Assembly: GCA_017449065.1 (NCBI GenBank)
Contig: JAFSKF010000017.1
Location: 1 to 60,750 of the forward strand
Direction of reading: 5' to 3'
Origin: Bacteroidales bacterium
Lineage (GTDB): Bacteria; Bacteroidota; Bacteroidia; Bacteroidales; UBA3663
Length of the DNA: 60,750 nt
Within the stretch, counting starts at the first letter, position 1, and every line of letters begins with the position of its first letter. A program made the position numbers and the translations under genes. Shown one piece after another: positions 53,499 through 60,750 of the stretch. The notes under the pieces were generated by a model that saw only the letters and a list, made by a program, of their open reading frames with translations, was not told where the DNA came from and made no database searches.

Positions 53499-56396
53499 AT
53501 GATGAAACGACTGGCATACTCCGCGATGATGGCACTACTGATGGTAGGGCTGCTTTCGGCATGCAAGTCGAACAACAAGCTGAACCGCGGTGTGGCTTCG
53601 CTAACCACCCGCTACAATGTTTATTTCAACGGTAACGAGGCGTACAAACAAAGCCTGAAGTCGATGGAAGAGAACTCCGACAAGGACGATTATTCCCAAC
53701 GTCTGAAGCTTCACCCTATCTATTATCAGGTGGATATCAAGCCAGGCTCATCGTTCGATGCTGCCATCGAGAAATGCAAGAAAGCTGCACAAACGAAAAG
53801 CATCACCACCAAGCCGAAACGGAAGCCTGCCAAGGTGACGCCCGAATATAAGGAGTGGCTAAAGCACGACGAATACAATCCATACATGCATAATGTCTGG
53901 CTGCTGTCAGGTCGGGCTCAGTTCTACAACGGGGATTTCGATGCTGCAGAAGCGACGTTCCATTATGTTATCCGCCACTTCTACTGGAAAAAATTGGCTG
54001 TCGATGAAAGTCATATCTGGCTGGCACGCATCCATGCGCTGCAAGGCTCCCGCTTCGAGGCGGAAACAGAACTCGGCTTGGTTATTCCGCAGAAGCAGTA
54101 CAAGAGCCAGGAACAATTAGAGAAGGTCGAGTATTATCACAACCTGCCGCGACGGCTCCAGCGGCTCTTCAGCCTGGCGCAGGCTGAGATCCTCTTGCCG
54201 CAGCCTTCGGAAGAGATAAGCGCCCTGCCCTATCTGCGTCGTGCCCGCAACGGCTTCCTGACCAAGACGCAACGGTTGCGCAGCGATTTCTTCTCTGCCC
54301 AGGTGCTTGAGGACAAGGGCGATTATACAGAGGCATACCAAACATACGGACACATCACCCGACGCGCCAAGAACTACAAGACACAGTTCAATGCCCGTCT
54401 GGCACAAGTGCGTGTCAGAGCCAAACAGACTCGCGGCAACGGACAGACCGTCAATCCGAAAAGCCTTGCCAAAGTGGAAAAGAAACTGAACCGTTTGCGT
54501 CGGCAAGCCCGCAATGAAGAATATCTGGATCAGATCTATACGTCGTTGGCAGAGGTGGCGCTGATGCGAAAAGATACGGTAAAGGCGATCGAGAACTACG
54601 AACTTGCACTTGAAAAAAGCACTCGCGGGGGCATGGATAAGGCGAAAGCGGCGCTCAGTCTGGGCGAACTCACTTTCGGTCAAGGCGATTATGTGCGAGC
54701 ACAGAAAGCCTACGCTACCGCAATGGGCATCATCAAGGAGGATTACAAAGACTATGCGGAGATTGCCCGCCTGAGCAGCGTTCTGGACGAATTGCAGACC
54801 CATGCCGAAACGGTGCAGCTGCAAGATAGCCTTCTGCATCTTTCTACCCTTAGCGAAGAGGAACTGAACAAGGTCATCGACCATCTGATTGAAGATCTTA
54901 TCCGACAGGAGAAAGAGGCAGAAGAAGCCGAGGCTTTGGCTGCCTACGAGGAAAAGAAGAGCCAACAGGTTGATCCGTTGGCACAGAAAACGCCTGTCCA
55001 GCCGACAGTCGGCAACGTTGACAAGTCGTGGTATTTCTACAATCCGAGTTCAATCAGCCAAGGTAAGAGCGAATTCCAGCGTTTGTGGGGCGCCCGCAAA
55101 CCAGAAGACGACTGGCGCCGACGCAACAAAACGGAAACCCTGATTTTCGAAGATACAGCGGAAACAGAAACGGAAGAGCCGGCTGCAGAGACATCTTCGG
55201 ACGAGACATCGGAAACCGATTCCGAACAGCCGGAAACAGCGACAGAGGAGCCGGCAGAGGAACGTCCGCAATACGCCGACGACGAAGTTTCGGATCCGCA
55301 CCAACGTGCCTACTATCTGGTGCAGATTCCGCGCACCGACGAGGAGAAAGCCAACTCGCACCAACTCATCGAAGAAGGGTTATACAACGAAGGCAAGATC
55401 ATCGACGAAAAGTTAGAGAATTTTCCCTTGGCCATCCGTACGTTCGAAGAAATGGAACGGCGTTATCCGGAATCGGTCTATCGGCTGGAAACTTACTACG
55501 CCATTTATTTAATGTACATGCGCATGGGCGATACTGTCCGGGCAGAGATTTACCGACGCAAACTGATGGAAACCTTCCCGGAATCTGCCTATGGTATTGC
55601 GGTTGCCGATCCAAACTATATCGAGAACCTGCGCGAAATGGCTGCCGGACAGGATTCTCTCTACATCGGCACCTACGAGGCATATCTGGCCGGACAACCG
55701 CAACAGGTGCACGACACCTACTATTTCGTTCACGACAAATGGCCGCTTTCCAATCTGATGCCGAAGTTCCTCTTCCTGCATGCGCTGAGCTATGTGCAGG
55801 AAGGTGACAAACAGAGTTTCTTGGAAGCCTTGGAGCAACTGACCGCCACCTATCCGGAAAGCGACGTTTCGCCGTTGGCCAGCCTGATGGTGAAGGGCAT
55901 TCATGAGGGACGCGATGTGCAGTCGGGCGGCATTACCCGAGGCATGATGTGGGGAGCTTCGCTGCGTCAGGCGAACGACAGCACGGAGATCGATTCGACA
56001 CAGATGTTCATCGACGACGATCAGGTGCCGCACTTGCTTCTGCTGGCATTCAAGACCGACAGCCTGAACCAGAACGATCTGCTGTTTGAAATTGCGAAAT
56101 TCAACTTCGAAAACTATCTGGTGCGCGACTTCGATCTGGAAATCATCGACACAGGCGGCGGCTTGTCTGTATTAGTGGTAAGCGGCTTCCCCAACCTGAA
56201 GGAACTGGACGATTATCACGCCCGCATGGACCGTTCGCAGTCGATCGACCTGCCTGAGGGCATCGTGATGATCGACATCAGCGAACCGAACTTCCGCGCT
56301 TTGTTGGGCGGACGCACCTTCGACGAATACTTCCAATGGGTGGAGGAAACCTATGGAAGCGAAAATCCAGATTCTGACAATTCCTCTTCAGAATAA
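53499..56396 (+). CDS. porW: T9SS accessory lipoprotein PorW/SprE, TPR-rich
   Basis: This 965-aa lipoprotein has a lipobox LLSAC (Cys22) followed by the SprE/PorW signature KLNRGVASLTTRYNVYFNGNEAYKQ. TPR-like helical repeats span about residues 110-470 and 620-780. A low-complexity Glu/Thr/Ser-rich linker (about 545-590) separates them, and a conserved C-terminal region ends FRALLGGRTFDEYFQWVEETYG. In gliding and T9SS bacteria this protein is needed for secretion and is thought to link the inner-membrane motor to the outer-membrane translocon. It ends in a terminator. Confidence 0.9.
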   Translation: MMKRLAYSAMMALLMVGLLSACKSNNKLNRGVASLTTRYNVYFNGNEAYKQSLKSMEENSDKDDYSQRLKLHPIYYQVDIKPGSSFDAAIEKCKKAAQTKSITTKPKRKPAKVTPEYKEWLKHDEYNPYMHNVWLLSGRAQFYNGDFDAAEATFHYVIRHFYWKKLAVDESHIWLARIHALQGSRFEAETELGLVIPQKQYKSQEQLEKVEYYHNLPRRLQRLFSLAQAEILLPQPSEEISALPYLRRARNGFLTKTQRLRSDFFSAQVLEDKGDYTEAYQTYGHITRRAKNYKTQFNARLAQVRVRAKQTRGNGQTVNPKSLAKVEKKLNRLRRQARNEEYLDQIYTSLAEVALMRKDTVKAIENYELALEKSTRGGMDKAKAALSLGELTFGQGDYVRAQKAYATAMGIIKEDYKDYAEIARLSSVLDELQTHAETVQLQDSLLHLSTLSEEELNKVIDHLIEDLIRQEKEAEEAEALAAYEEKKSQQVDPLAQKTPVQPTVGNVDKSWYFYNPSSISQGKSEFQRLWGARKPEDDWRRRNKTETLIFEDTAETETEEPAAETSSDETSETDSEQPETATEEPAEERPQYADDEVSDPHQRAYYLVQIPRTDEEKANSHQLIEEGLYNEGKIIDEKLENFPLAIRTFEEMERRYPESVYRLETYYAIYLMYMRMGDTVRAEIYRRKLMETFPESAYGIAVADPNYIENLREMAAGQDSLYIGTYEAYLAGQPQQVHDTYYFVHDKWPLSNLMPKFLFLHALSYVQEGDKQSFLEALEQLTATYPESDVSPLASLMVKGIHEGRDVQSGGITRGMMWGASLRQANDSTEIDSTQMFIDDDQVPHLLLLAFKTDSLNQNDLLFEIAKFNFENYLVRDFDLEIIDTGGGLSVLVVSGFPNLKELDDYHARMDRSQSIDLPEGIVMIDISEPNFRALLGGRTFDEYFQWVEETYGSENPDSDNSSSE

Positions 56397-56502
56397 GTCC
56401 TCTATAGTATAATACGCTTAGACACTTTTGCAATGGGAAAGATTGGAAAATCTTTGTCTTATCTCTTCGAAGATAATCCGGCTTTGATCGAATACATATA
56501 AA

Positions 56503-56550
56503 AAATGCGCATCCAAAGAGCCCATTATTGAGCACTTTGGATGCGTTTTA
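56503..56550. terminator. Bidirectional intrinsic terminator
   Basis: A perfect 11-bp stem pairs CGCATCCAAAG (56508-56518) with CTTTGGATGCG (56535-56545) and is flanked by A-rich sequence on the left and TTTTA on the right. It lies between porW and the convergent fucO-like gene. Confidence 0.85.
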
Positions 56551-56567
56551 TTTATGATGTCAATCAA

Positions 56568-57722
56568 TTACAGCACTTTCTTGTAAAGCGCTACAATATC
56601 GGCACGGGTAACCTTACGTGGGTTGCCAGGCGTGCAGACATCTTGAATAGCCTGATCAGCCAAAGCATCGATATCCTTCTCATAGATACCAATCTCCGAC
56701 AAATGCTGTGGAATACCCACCTCAACTGCCAGCTGACGAACTGCATCACATGCAGCCTGTGCTGCCTCAATCTTTGTCATACCCTCCTTGTAGGCACCCA
56801 TAGCTTTAGCAATCTCAACATACTTGTCGCGACAAACCGGAGCATTGAACTCCATGATAGTAGGCAACAGCAAAGCGTTAGCTACACCGTGAGGAATGTT
56901 GTGCAAAGAACCCATCGGGTGTGCCATACCATGAACAACGCCCAAGCCGACATTAGAGAATGCCATACCGGCAACGTACTGAGCCAAAGCCATGCCCTCA
57001 CGTCCTACAGGATTGGTCGGATCGAATACGGCCAGACGCAGATACTTGTTGATAAGGCGGATGGCCTCAATCTCAAACATATCGGAAAGTTCCCAAGCTG
57101 CCTTGGTGATATATCCTTCGATGGCATGTGTGAGCGCATCGAGACCCGTAGCTGCAGTCGTTCCCTTTGGCAACGAATACATCAACTCAGCATCGATGAT
57201 GGCACAATAAGGAATATCATTAGGATCGACACACACCATCTTCTTATGCTTCTCTTCATCGATGATGACGTAGTTGATTGTGGTCTCGGCTGCAGTACCA
57301 GCAGTAGTTGGGAAGCATATGATCGGCACAGTCTTCTTCTTGGTTGGAGCCACACCTTCGAGGCTGACTACATCTGCAAATTCAGGATTGTTGGTAACAA
57401 TACCGATACCTTTCGCAGTATCGATGCTGGAACCGCCACCGATGGCAACCAGAAAGTCGGCTCCGCTCTTTGCCAAAGCAGCCACACCATTCTTCACATT
57501 AGTTACTGTTGGATTCGGAACAACATCGCTATAAATCTCATAAGGAATGCCGGCTTCATCCATGATATCGGTGACCATCTTGCAGACACCGAACTTCACC
57601 AGATCCTTGTCGGTAACGACTAAGGCCTTCTTGAAACCAAGACGATTCACAACTCCAGGCAATTCCTTACGGCTGCCTGCTCCGAAATAGGAAAGCTCGT
57701 TAAGAATAAAACGATTGACCAT
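56568..57722 (-). CDS. fucO: Iron-dependent alcohol dehydrogenase, lactaldehyde reductase-like
   Basis: This 384-aa group III alcohol dehydrogenase most resembles FucO, which reduces L-lactaldehyde (from fucose or rhamnose breakdown) to 1,2-propanediol with NADH. The start NRFILNELSYFGAGSRKEL resembles E. coli FucO. GGGSSIDTAKGIGI near 96-109 binds NAD. The metal ligands lie in DALTHAIEGY (near 195) and GVVHGMAHPMG (near 260-270). I start at 57722 (MVNRF). It has its own promoter at 57790-57821. The substrate is inferred from family resemblance. Confidence 0.87.
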   Translation of the reverse strand: MVNRFILNELSYFGAGSRKELPGVVNRLGFKKALVVTDKDLVKFGVCKMVTDIMDEAGIPYEIYSDVVPNPTVTNVKNGVAALAKSGADFLVAIGGGSSIDTAKGIGIVTNNPEFADVVSLEGVAPTKKKTVPIICFPTTAGTAAETTINYVIIDEEKHKKMVCVDPNDIPYCAIIDAELMYSLPKGTTAATGLDALTHAIEGYITKAAWELSDMFEIEAIRLINKYLRLAVFDPTNPVGREGMALAQYVAGMAFSNVGLGVVHGMAHPMGSLHNIPHGVANALLLPTIMEFNAPVCRDKYVEIAKAMGAYKEGMTKIEAAQAACDAVRQLAVEVGIPQHLSEIGIYEKDIDALADQAIQDVCTPGNPRKVTRADIVALYKKVL

Positions 57723-57789
57723 GTTCAGGTTCAATTTAAGGGTTAATATAAAGGTTAATAAAGATTAGATCTAAGTTTGTTAGACGCTG

Positions 57790-57821
57790 CAAAGGTAAGA
57801 ACAAAAACGTTTTTTTCCAAA
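57790..57821 (-). promoter_or_regulatory. Promoter of the fucO-like gene
   Basis: On the minus strand, TTTG (57821-57818), a 20-nt gap, and TACCTTTG (57797-57790). Transcription would start near 57784, giving a leader of about 60 nt. Confidence 0.78.
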
Positions 57822-57920
57822 TGTTTTTCCTTTTTTTTCAATTTTTCGAACCACATAGGCGTCTTTGTGGTCAAAGAAGGTAGTGTTAAGCGTCTTCTTG
57901 ACAGCGATCTGGCAGACATC

Positions 57921-59666
57921 TTACGGAATAGGCAATACATGATTAAACACCTTCCAAGGCAGAACAGAGGTATAGTCGCTCACGCTTTCTGCCGGGACAT
58001 ACAGTGTTATCTGATGGATTCTCATAAATGAGAACTCATGTTTATTCTCACTTGTAGGCGGTTCTTTGGCATAACAATAAATACTCTGCAGATTATCGCA
58101 ACCGCCGAGCACGCCATACCCGATGTTCGTTACCAGTTCCGGAATAACGATTGTTTTTAATGAAACGCAGTCCGAACAAATACTTGAATTAAGTTTTTTA
58201 ATGCTCTTTGGTAATATCAGCTCCTGTAGCTGATTTGCATAAGAAAAAGCACCCTCCCCTATTGATTCCAGATTTTCCGGCAAAGTAATATGGGCAATAT
58301 TTGTATTTTCAAAAACATTTGAACCTATTTCTTTCAATGAAGAAGGAAGCGAGACAGAAGACAGTCGTTCACAGTTCTTGAAAGCTTCATTACCGATGAT
58401 AATGGTGCCTTCCGGAATCTCAATTTGACGAAGACTTTTGCACGAAAAGAAGGTTCTAGGGGACAATGCAGAAATACAGGAAGACAAAGAGATATGTTGT
58501 AATGAATCACAATACGAAAAAACACTTTGCCCGAGTTCCTCTATGCTTGACGGCAAGGTTACCGATTGTATGGCCGTGCCACTGAAAGCACAACTGCCGA
58601 CAGACTTCACTCCATCCCTGATGGTTAAGTTGCTTAAACTTCGACATGATTGGAAAGCCCAATTCCCAATGGCATCCACAGAGCTTGGAATGGTAAGGTT
58701 CCTCAGTTCATAGCAACCGGCAAACGAGTGTTCTCCTATCCACAGAAGTCCTTCATTCAATGTAAGCGAAGAAAGAGCCTCACAATCGCGAAAAGCATCG
58801 TCTCCGATAAATGTCACTGAAGAAGGGATTGTCACTTCTTTCAAAGAATTGCAGCCCGTAAAGGCTTTGTTGCCAATGGAAGTTACGCCTTCTTCTATAA
58901 TGAGCGTGGTCAATGATTTCATATAATTGAAAGCCCCATCACCTATCGGCATGTTTCCTTCACCCTTAATTGTCAGTATTGTAACAGCGTTGCAGGACTC
59001 GAATACACCGTCACTCATTGCTACAATACTGCTTGGTATTGTAACCTCCTTCAGTTCTTTACAGTTATAAAAAGCTCCGCTTCCTATGGTTTTCAAACCG
59101 TTATTAAGCACTAAGGAAGTCAGATTCCAGCACTGAGAAAAAGCTTCATCTCCAATGTAGGTCACACTGCCTGGAATTTCCACTAATCCAAGTCTTTGAC
59201 AATGTAAGAATGCCTTTTTCCCAATACTTACAATGCTATTTGGAATAAAGACAGTCTCTATATCTAATTGGAAAAAAGCCTGAGGAGCAATCGAGGTTAC
59301 TGTGTACCTCCTATTTTCAAACAGAAGATACGAAGGGATTGCAACATGAGTTCCCGCAAAGTTAAGGGATGCATGAAGGACTTCTGCTGTTCTAAGATTT
59401 TTATCGTAATAGTATATCAGCATTCCATCCGAACAAAGACATTTTATTGTATCTGCCTGAGTAATAGTTACCGCAGATCCGTTATAAACACATCTTTGCT
59501 CAACAGCATCCTCAGCGCTGGATTCTTCTTCGGTCATCGGCGCTTCGTTATGGCTACCGCCTTGCGGTGGTGTTTGTCTGTTCTTGTTGCACGCACTTAA
59601 ACAAACGACGGTAATCAAAACAATGAATATCTTTTTTATGGCTTCAGATCGGTTTTTCATTTTCAA
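57921..59666 (-). CDS. BspA-like leucine-rich repeat lipoprotein
   Basis: This 581-aa surface-type lipoprotein (lipobox CLSAC, Cys26) has a short N-terminal domain. About 17 LRR_5 (BspA/TpLRR) repeats of ~23 residues run from about residue 125 to 540, with recurring I-G--AF--C-SL--VTIPSSV patterns. It ends with a segment resembling the usual BspA cap (LYVPAESVSDYTSVLPWKVF). Such proteins typically face the outside and can bind host or bacterial partners; the ligand is unknown. It has its own promoter. Alternative start 59660 (third residue Met). Confidence 0.9.
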   Translation of the reverse strand: MKMKNRSEAIKKIFIVLITVVCLSACNKNRQTPPQGGSHNEAPMTEEESSAEDAVEQRCVYNGSAVTITQADTIKCLCSDGMLIYYYDKNLRTAEVLHASLNFAGTHVAIPSYLLFENRRYTVTSIAPQAFFQLDIETVFIPNSIVSIGKKAFLHCQRLGLVEIPGSVTYIGDEAFSQCWNLTSLVLNNGLKTIGSGAFYNCKELKEVTIPSSIVAMSDGVFESCNAVTILTIKGEGNMPIGDGAFNYMKSLTTLIIEEGVTSIGNKAFTGCNSLKEVTIPSSVTFIGDDAFRDCEALSSLTLNEGLLWIGEHSFAGCYELRNLTIPSSVDAIGNWAFQSCRSLSNLTIRDGVKSVGSCAFSGTAIQSVTLPSSIEELGQSVFSYCDSLQHISLSSCISALSPRTFFSCKSLRQIEIPEGTIIIGNEAFKNCERLSSVSLPSSLKEIGSNVFENTNIAHITLPENLESIGEGAFSYANQLQELILPKSIKKLNSSICSDCVSLKTIVIPELVTNIGYGVLGGCDNLQSIYCYAKEPPTSENKHEFSFMRIHQITLYVPAESVSDYTSVLPWKVFNHVLPIP

Positions 59667-59701
59667 TATTAATATGTATCGTTATTGTGAAATATTCGCT
59701 G

Positions 59702-59733
59702 CAAATTTAGGGAATATTTCAGAATCTTCCAAA
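59702..59733 (-). promoter_or_regulatory. Promoter of the LRR lipoprotein gene
   Basis: On the minus strand, TTTG (59733-59730), a 20-nt gap, and TAAATTTG (59709-59702). A start near 59696 gives a leader of about 30 nt. Confidence 0.75.
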
Positions 59734-59805
59734 TATTCTTGGAAAAACACATCTTTTTCTATAGTTATCCATGTCCTTTGCCAATAATAGTTTTAAATGG
59801 CGACT

Positions 59806-59836
59806 AAAAAAAACTCTCCACTCTAAGAGCAGAGAG
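59806..59836 (-). terminator. Intrinsic terminator of the GAPDH gene
   Basis: On the minus strand an imperfect stem of ten pairs (two of them G-T; arms within 59836-59814) is followed by T8 (59813-59806). It lies 44 nt after the TAA that would end full-length GAPDH. Confidence 0.7.
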
Positions 59837-59918
59837 GTTATTATTATTGATTGTTCAATCAAGCAAATCGGAGAGTGTATTACTTCAACTCTGCGAGGTA
59901 CTTGATAGTACGAACCAT

Positions 59919-60750
59919 CTAAGAAGTGTAAGAGTTTTCATTGTCGTACCAAGAAACAACCTGTACCTGATAGGTGTCGTCGTCGATCTTGCTGACCATG
60001 GTTTGAGTAGCGTCGAACAAAGAACCGTATTTCATACCGATAACGTCGGAAGAAACGATTTCGTCGGTGTTGTAGCCGAAAGATTCGGTCGCCTGCGCTT
60101 TCATAGCAGCGTTGATCCCTTCTTTGGTGATATCTTTGCCCTTAACGACCGCGATAAGAATAGTCGTGGAACCGGTAGCGGTGGGAACTCTCTGCGCCGC
60201 GCCGATAAGTTTGCTGTTGAGTTCGGGAATAACGAGACCGATTGCCTTCGCCGCGCCGGTGGAGTTGGGGACTATATTCATAGCGCCCGCTCTGGAACGG
60301 CGGAGATCACCCTTTCTCTGCGGACCGTCAAGTATCATCTGGTCGCCGGTATAAGCGTGAACGGTGGTCATAATACCCGAAAGTATGGGGGCATAATCGT
60401 TAAGCGCTTTCGCCATAGGCGCAAGACAATTGGTCGTGCATGATGCCGCGGAAATAATGTGATCGTCTTTGGTAAGCGTTTTGTGGTTTACGTTATAAAC
60501 AATGGTGGGAAGGTCGTTGCCTGCGGGAGCGGAAATAACGACGTTCTTTGCGCCCGCGTCGATATGCGCCTGCGCTTTTGCCTTGGAAGTATAAAAACCG
60601 GTGCATTCCAAAACGACGTCTATTTTCAGTTCGCCCCAAGGAAGTTCCGCCGCGTTAGCCTTGGCGTAAATGGTGATTTCCTTTCCGTCAACGATGATGG
60701 AACCGGGCGTCACAACGGTCTTTCCGTCTTCCGCAAGAACGGCGTCCTTA
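59919..60750 (-). CDS. gap: GAPDH, 5' end outside window, in-frame amber codon
   Basis: This is glyceraldehyde-3-phosphate dehydrogenase of glycolysis; the first ~60 residues lie beyond the right edge. The catalytic cysteine is in [46 protein letters not shown] and [12 protein letters not shown] are all conserved. A TAG at 59919-59921 stands where the family has glutamine; in frame behind it are MVRTIKYLAELK and a TAA at 59880-59882, the normal C-terminus. A single C-to-T change (CAG to TAG) would explain it. The body uses many GCG and other GC-ending codons and reads more like a Firmicutes GAPDH than the neighbouring Bacteroidales genes, so transfer or an assembly junction is possible. Confidence 0.85.
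   Translation of the reverse strand, partial: KDAVLAEDGKTVVTPGSIIVDGKEITIYAKANAAELPWGELKIDVVLECTGFYTSKAKAQAHIDAGAKNVVISAPAGNDLPTIVYNVNHKTLTKDDHIISAASCTTNCLAPMAKALNDYAPILSGIMTTVHAYTGDQMILDGPQRKGDLRRSRAGAMNIVPNSTGAAKAIGLVIPELNSKLIGAAQRVPTATGSTTILIAVVKGKDITKEGINAAMKAQATESFGYNTDEIVSSDVIGMKYGSLFDATQTMVSKIDDDTYQVQVVSWYDNENSYTS

Noticed and set aside
1..60750. tRNA or rRNA genes and insertion sequences
   Set aside because: Intergenic regions were read for cloverleaf arms, T-loop GGTTCGAATCC-type sequence, rRNA motifs and transposase signatures; none was convincing.

Overview
The window comes from a Bacteroidales bacterium, most likely a gut member of Prevotellaceae or a close relative. The evidence is a type IX secretion (T9SS/gliding) operon porP-gldK-gldL-gldM-gldN plus a PorW/SprE lipoprotein, a complete Na+-pumping NADH:quinone reductase operon (nqrABCDEF), Bacteroidetes-type FTHFS, the bifunctional fucose enzyme Fkp, an HU-SPOR envelope protein and BspA-like leucine-rich repeats. 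Promoters repeatedly match the Bacteroidetes pattern TTTG-N19/20-TAnnTTTG. The assignment rests on protein recognition from memory; no search was run.

Layout. 1-846 is non-coding, AT-rich and repetitive (a 66-nt dispersed element and 41-bp-period tandem repeats). 847-2000 is a toxin-antitoxin remnant: a half-length toxin followed by an MqsA-HTH/Panacea-type antitoxin with its own promoter and operator palindrome. 2094-14193 lies on the minus strand: pyruvate:ferredoxin oxidoreductase, an AAA/DUF4143 ATPase, then the T9SS operon with miaA at its end. 14443-25270 is on the plus strand: nqrA-F, an orphan dCache membrane protein, uvrB and fhs. 25280-30819 is a minus-strand housekeeping cluster (DUF3298 lipoprotein, rsmG, metallo-hydrolase, DUF4250 protein, proA, DJ-1 protein, UDP-sugar dehydrogenase). 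30905-36671 (plus) holds a TPR protein, an HU-SPOR protein, recJ and recQ. 36682-38795 (minus) holds a HIT protein, a WalJ-like metallo-hydrolase and an RsmI-like methylase. 38905-40314 is an RsmF-like rRNA methylase, meeting tail to tail a large secreted C10 cysteine peptidase with a repeat domain (40315-43017).

43018-43603 is the largest non-coding stretch inside the window. It carries a second copy of the 66-nt repeat and a well-delimited structured RNA of about 270 nt, with a canonical promoter and a terminator-like closing helix directly upstream of fkp. This is the strongest candidate for something unusual. fkp and an exported protein of unknown function follow, then a GH2 beta-galactosidase (minus), pepT-aroA-membrane protein-porW (plus), fucO and a BspA-like LRR lipoprotein (minus). 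At the right edge is a 5'-truncated GAPDH gene whose composition looks foreign and which has an in-frame amber codon in place of the expected glutamine near its C-terminus.

Functional themes. Energy metabolism: NifJ, Nqr, FTHFS and GAPDH. Envelope and secretion: T9SS core and PorW, with the C10 peptidase as a plausible T9SS cargo because it ends in a YDLNGRR-type C-terminal motif. Fucose and nucleotide-sugar handling: Fkp, FucO-like reductase, Ugd and GH2. DNA repair: UvrB, RecJ, RecQ. RNA modification: MiaA, RsmG, RsmI-like and RsmF-like enzymes. No tRNA, rRNA, CRISPR array or insertion sequence was recognised.
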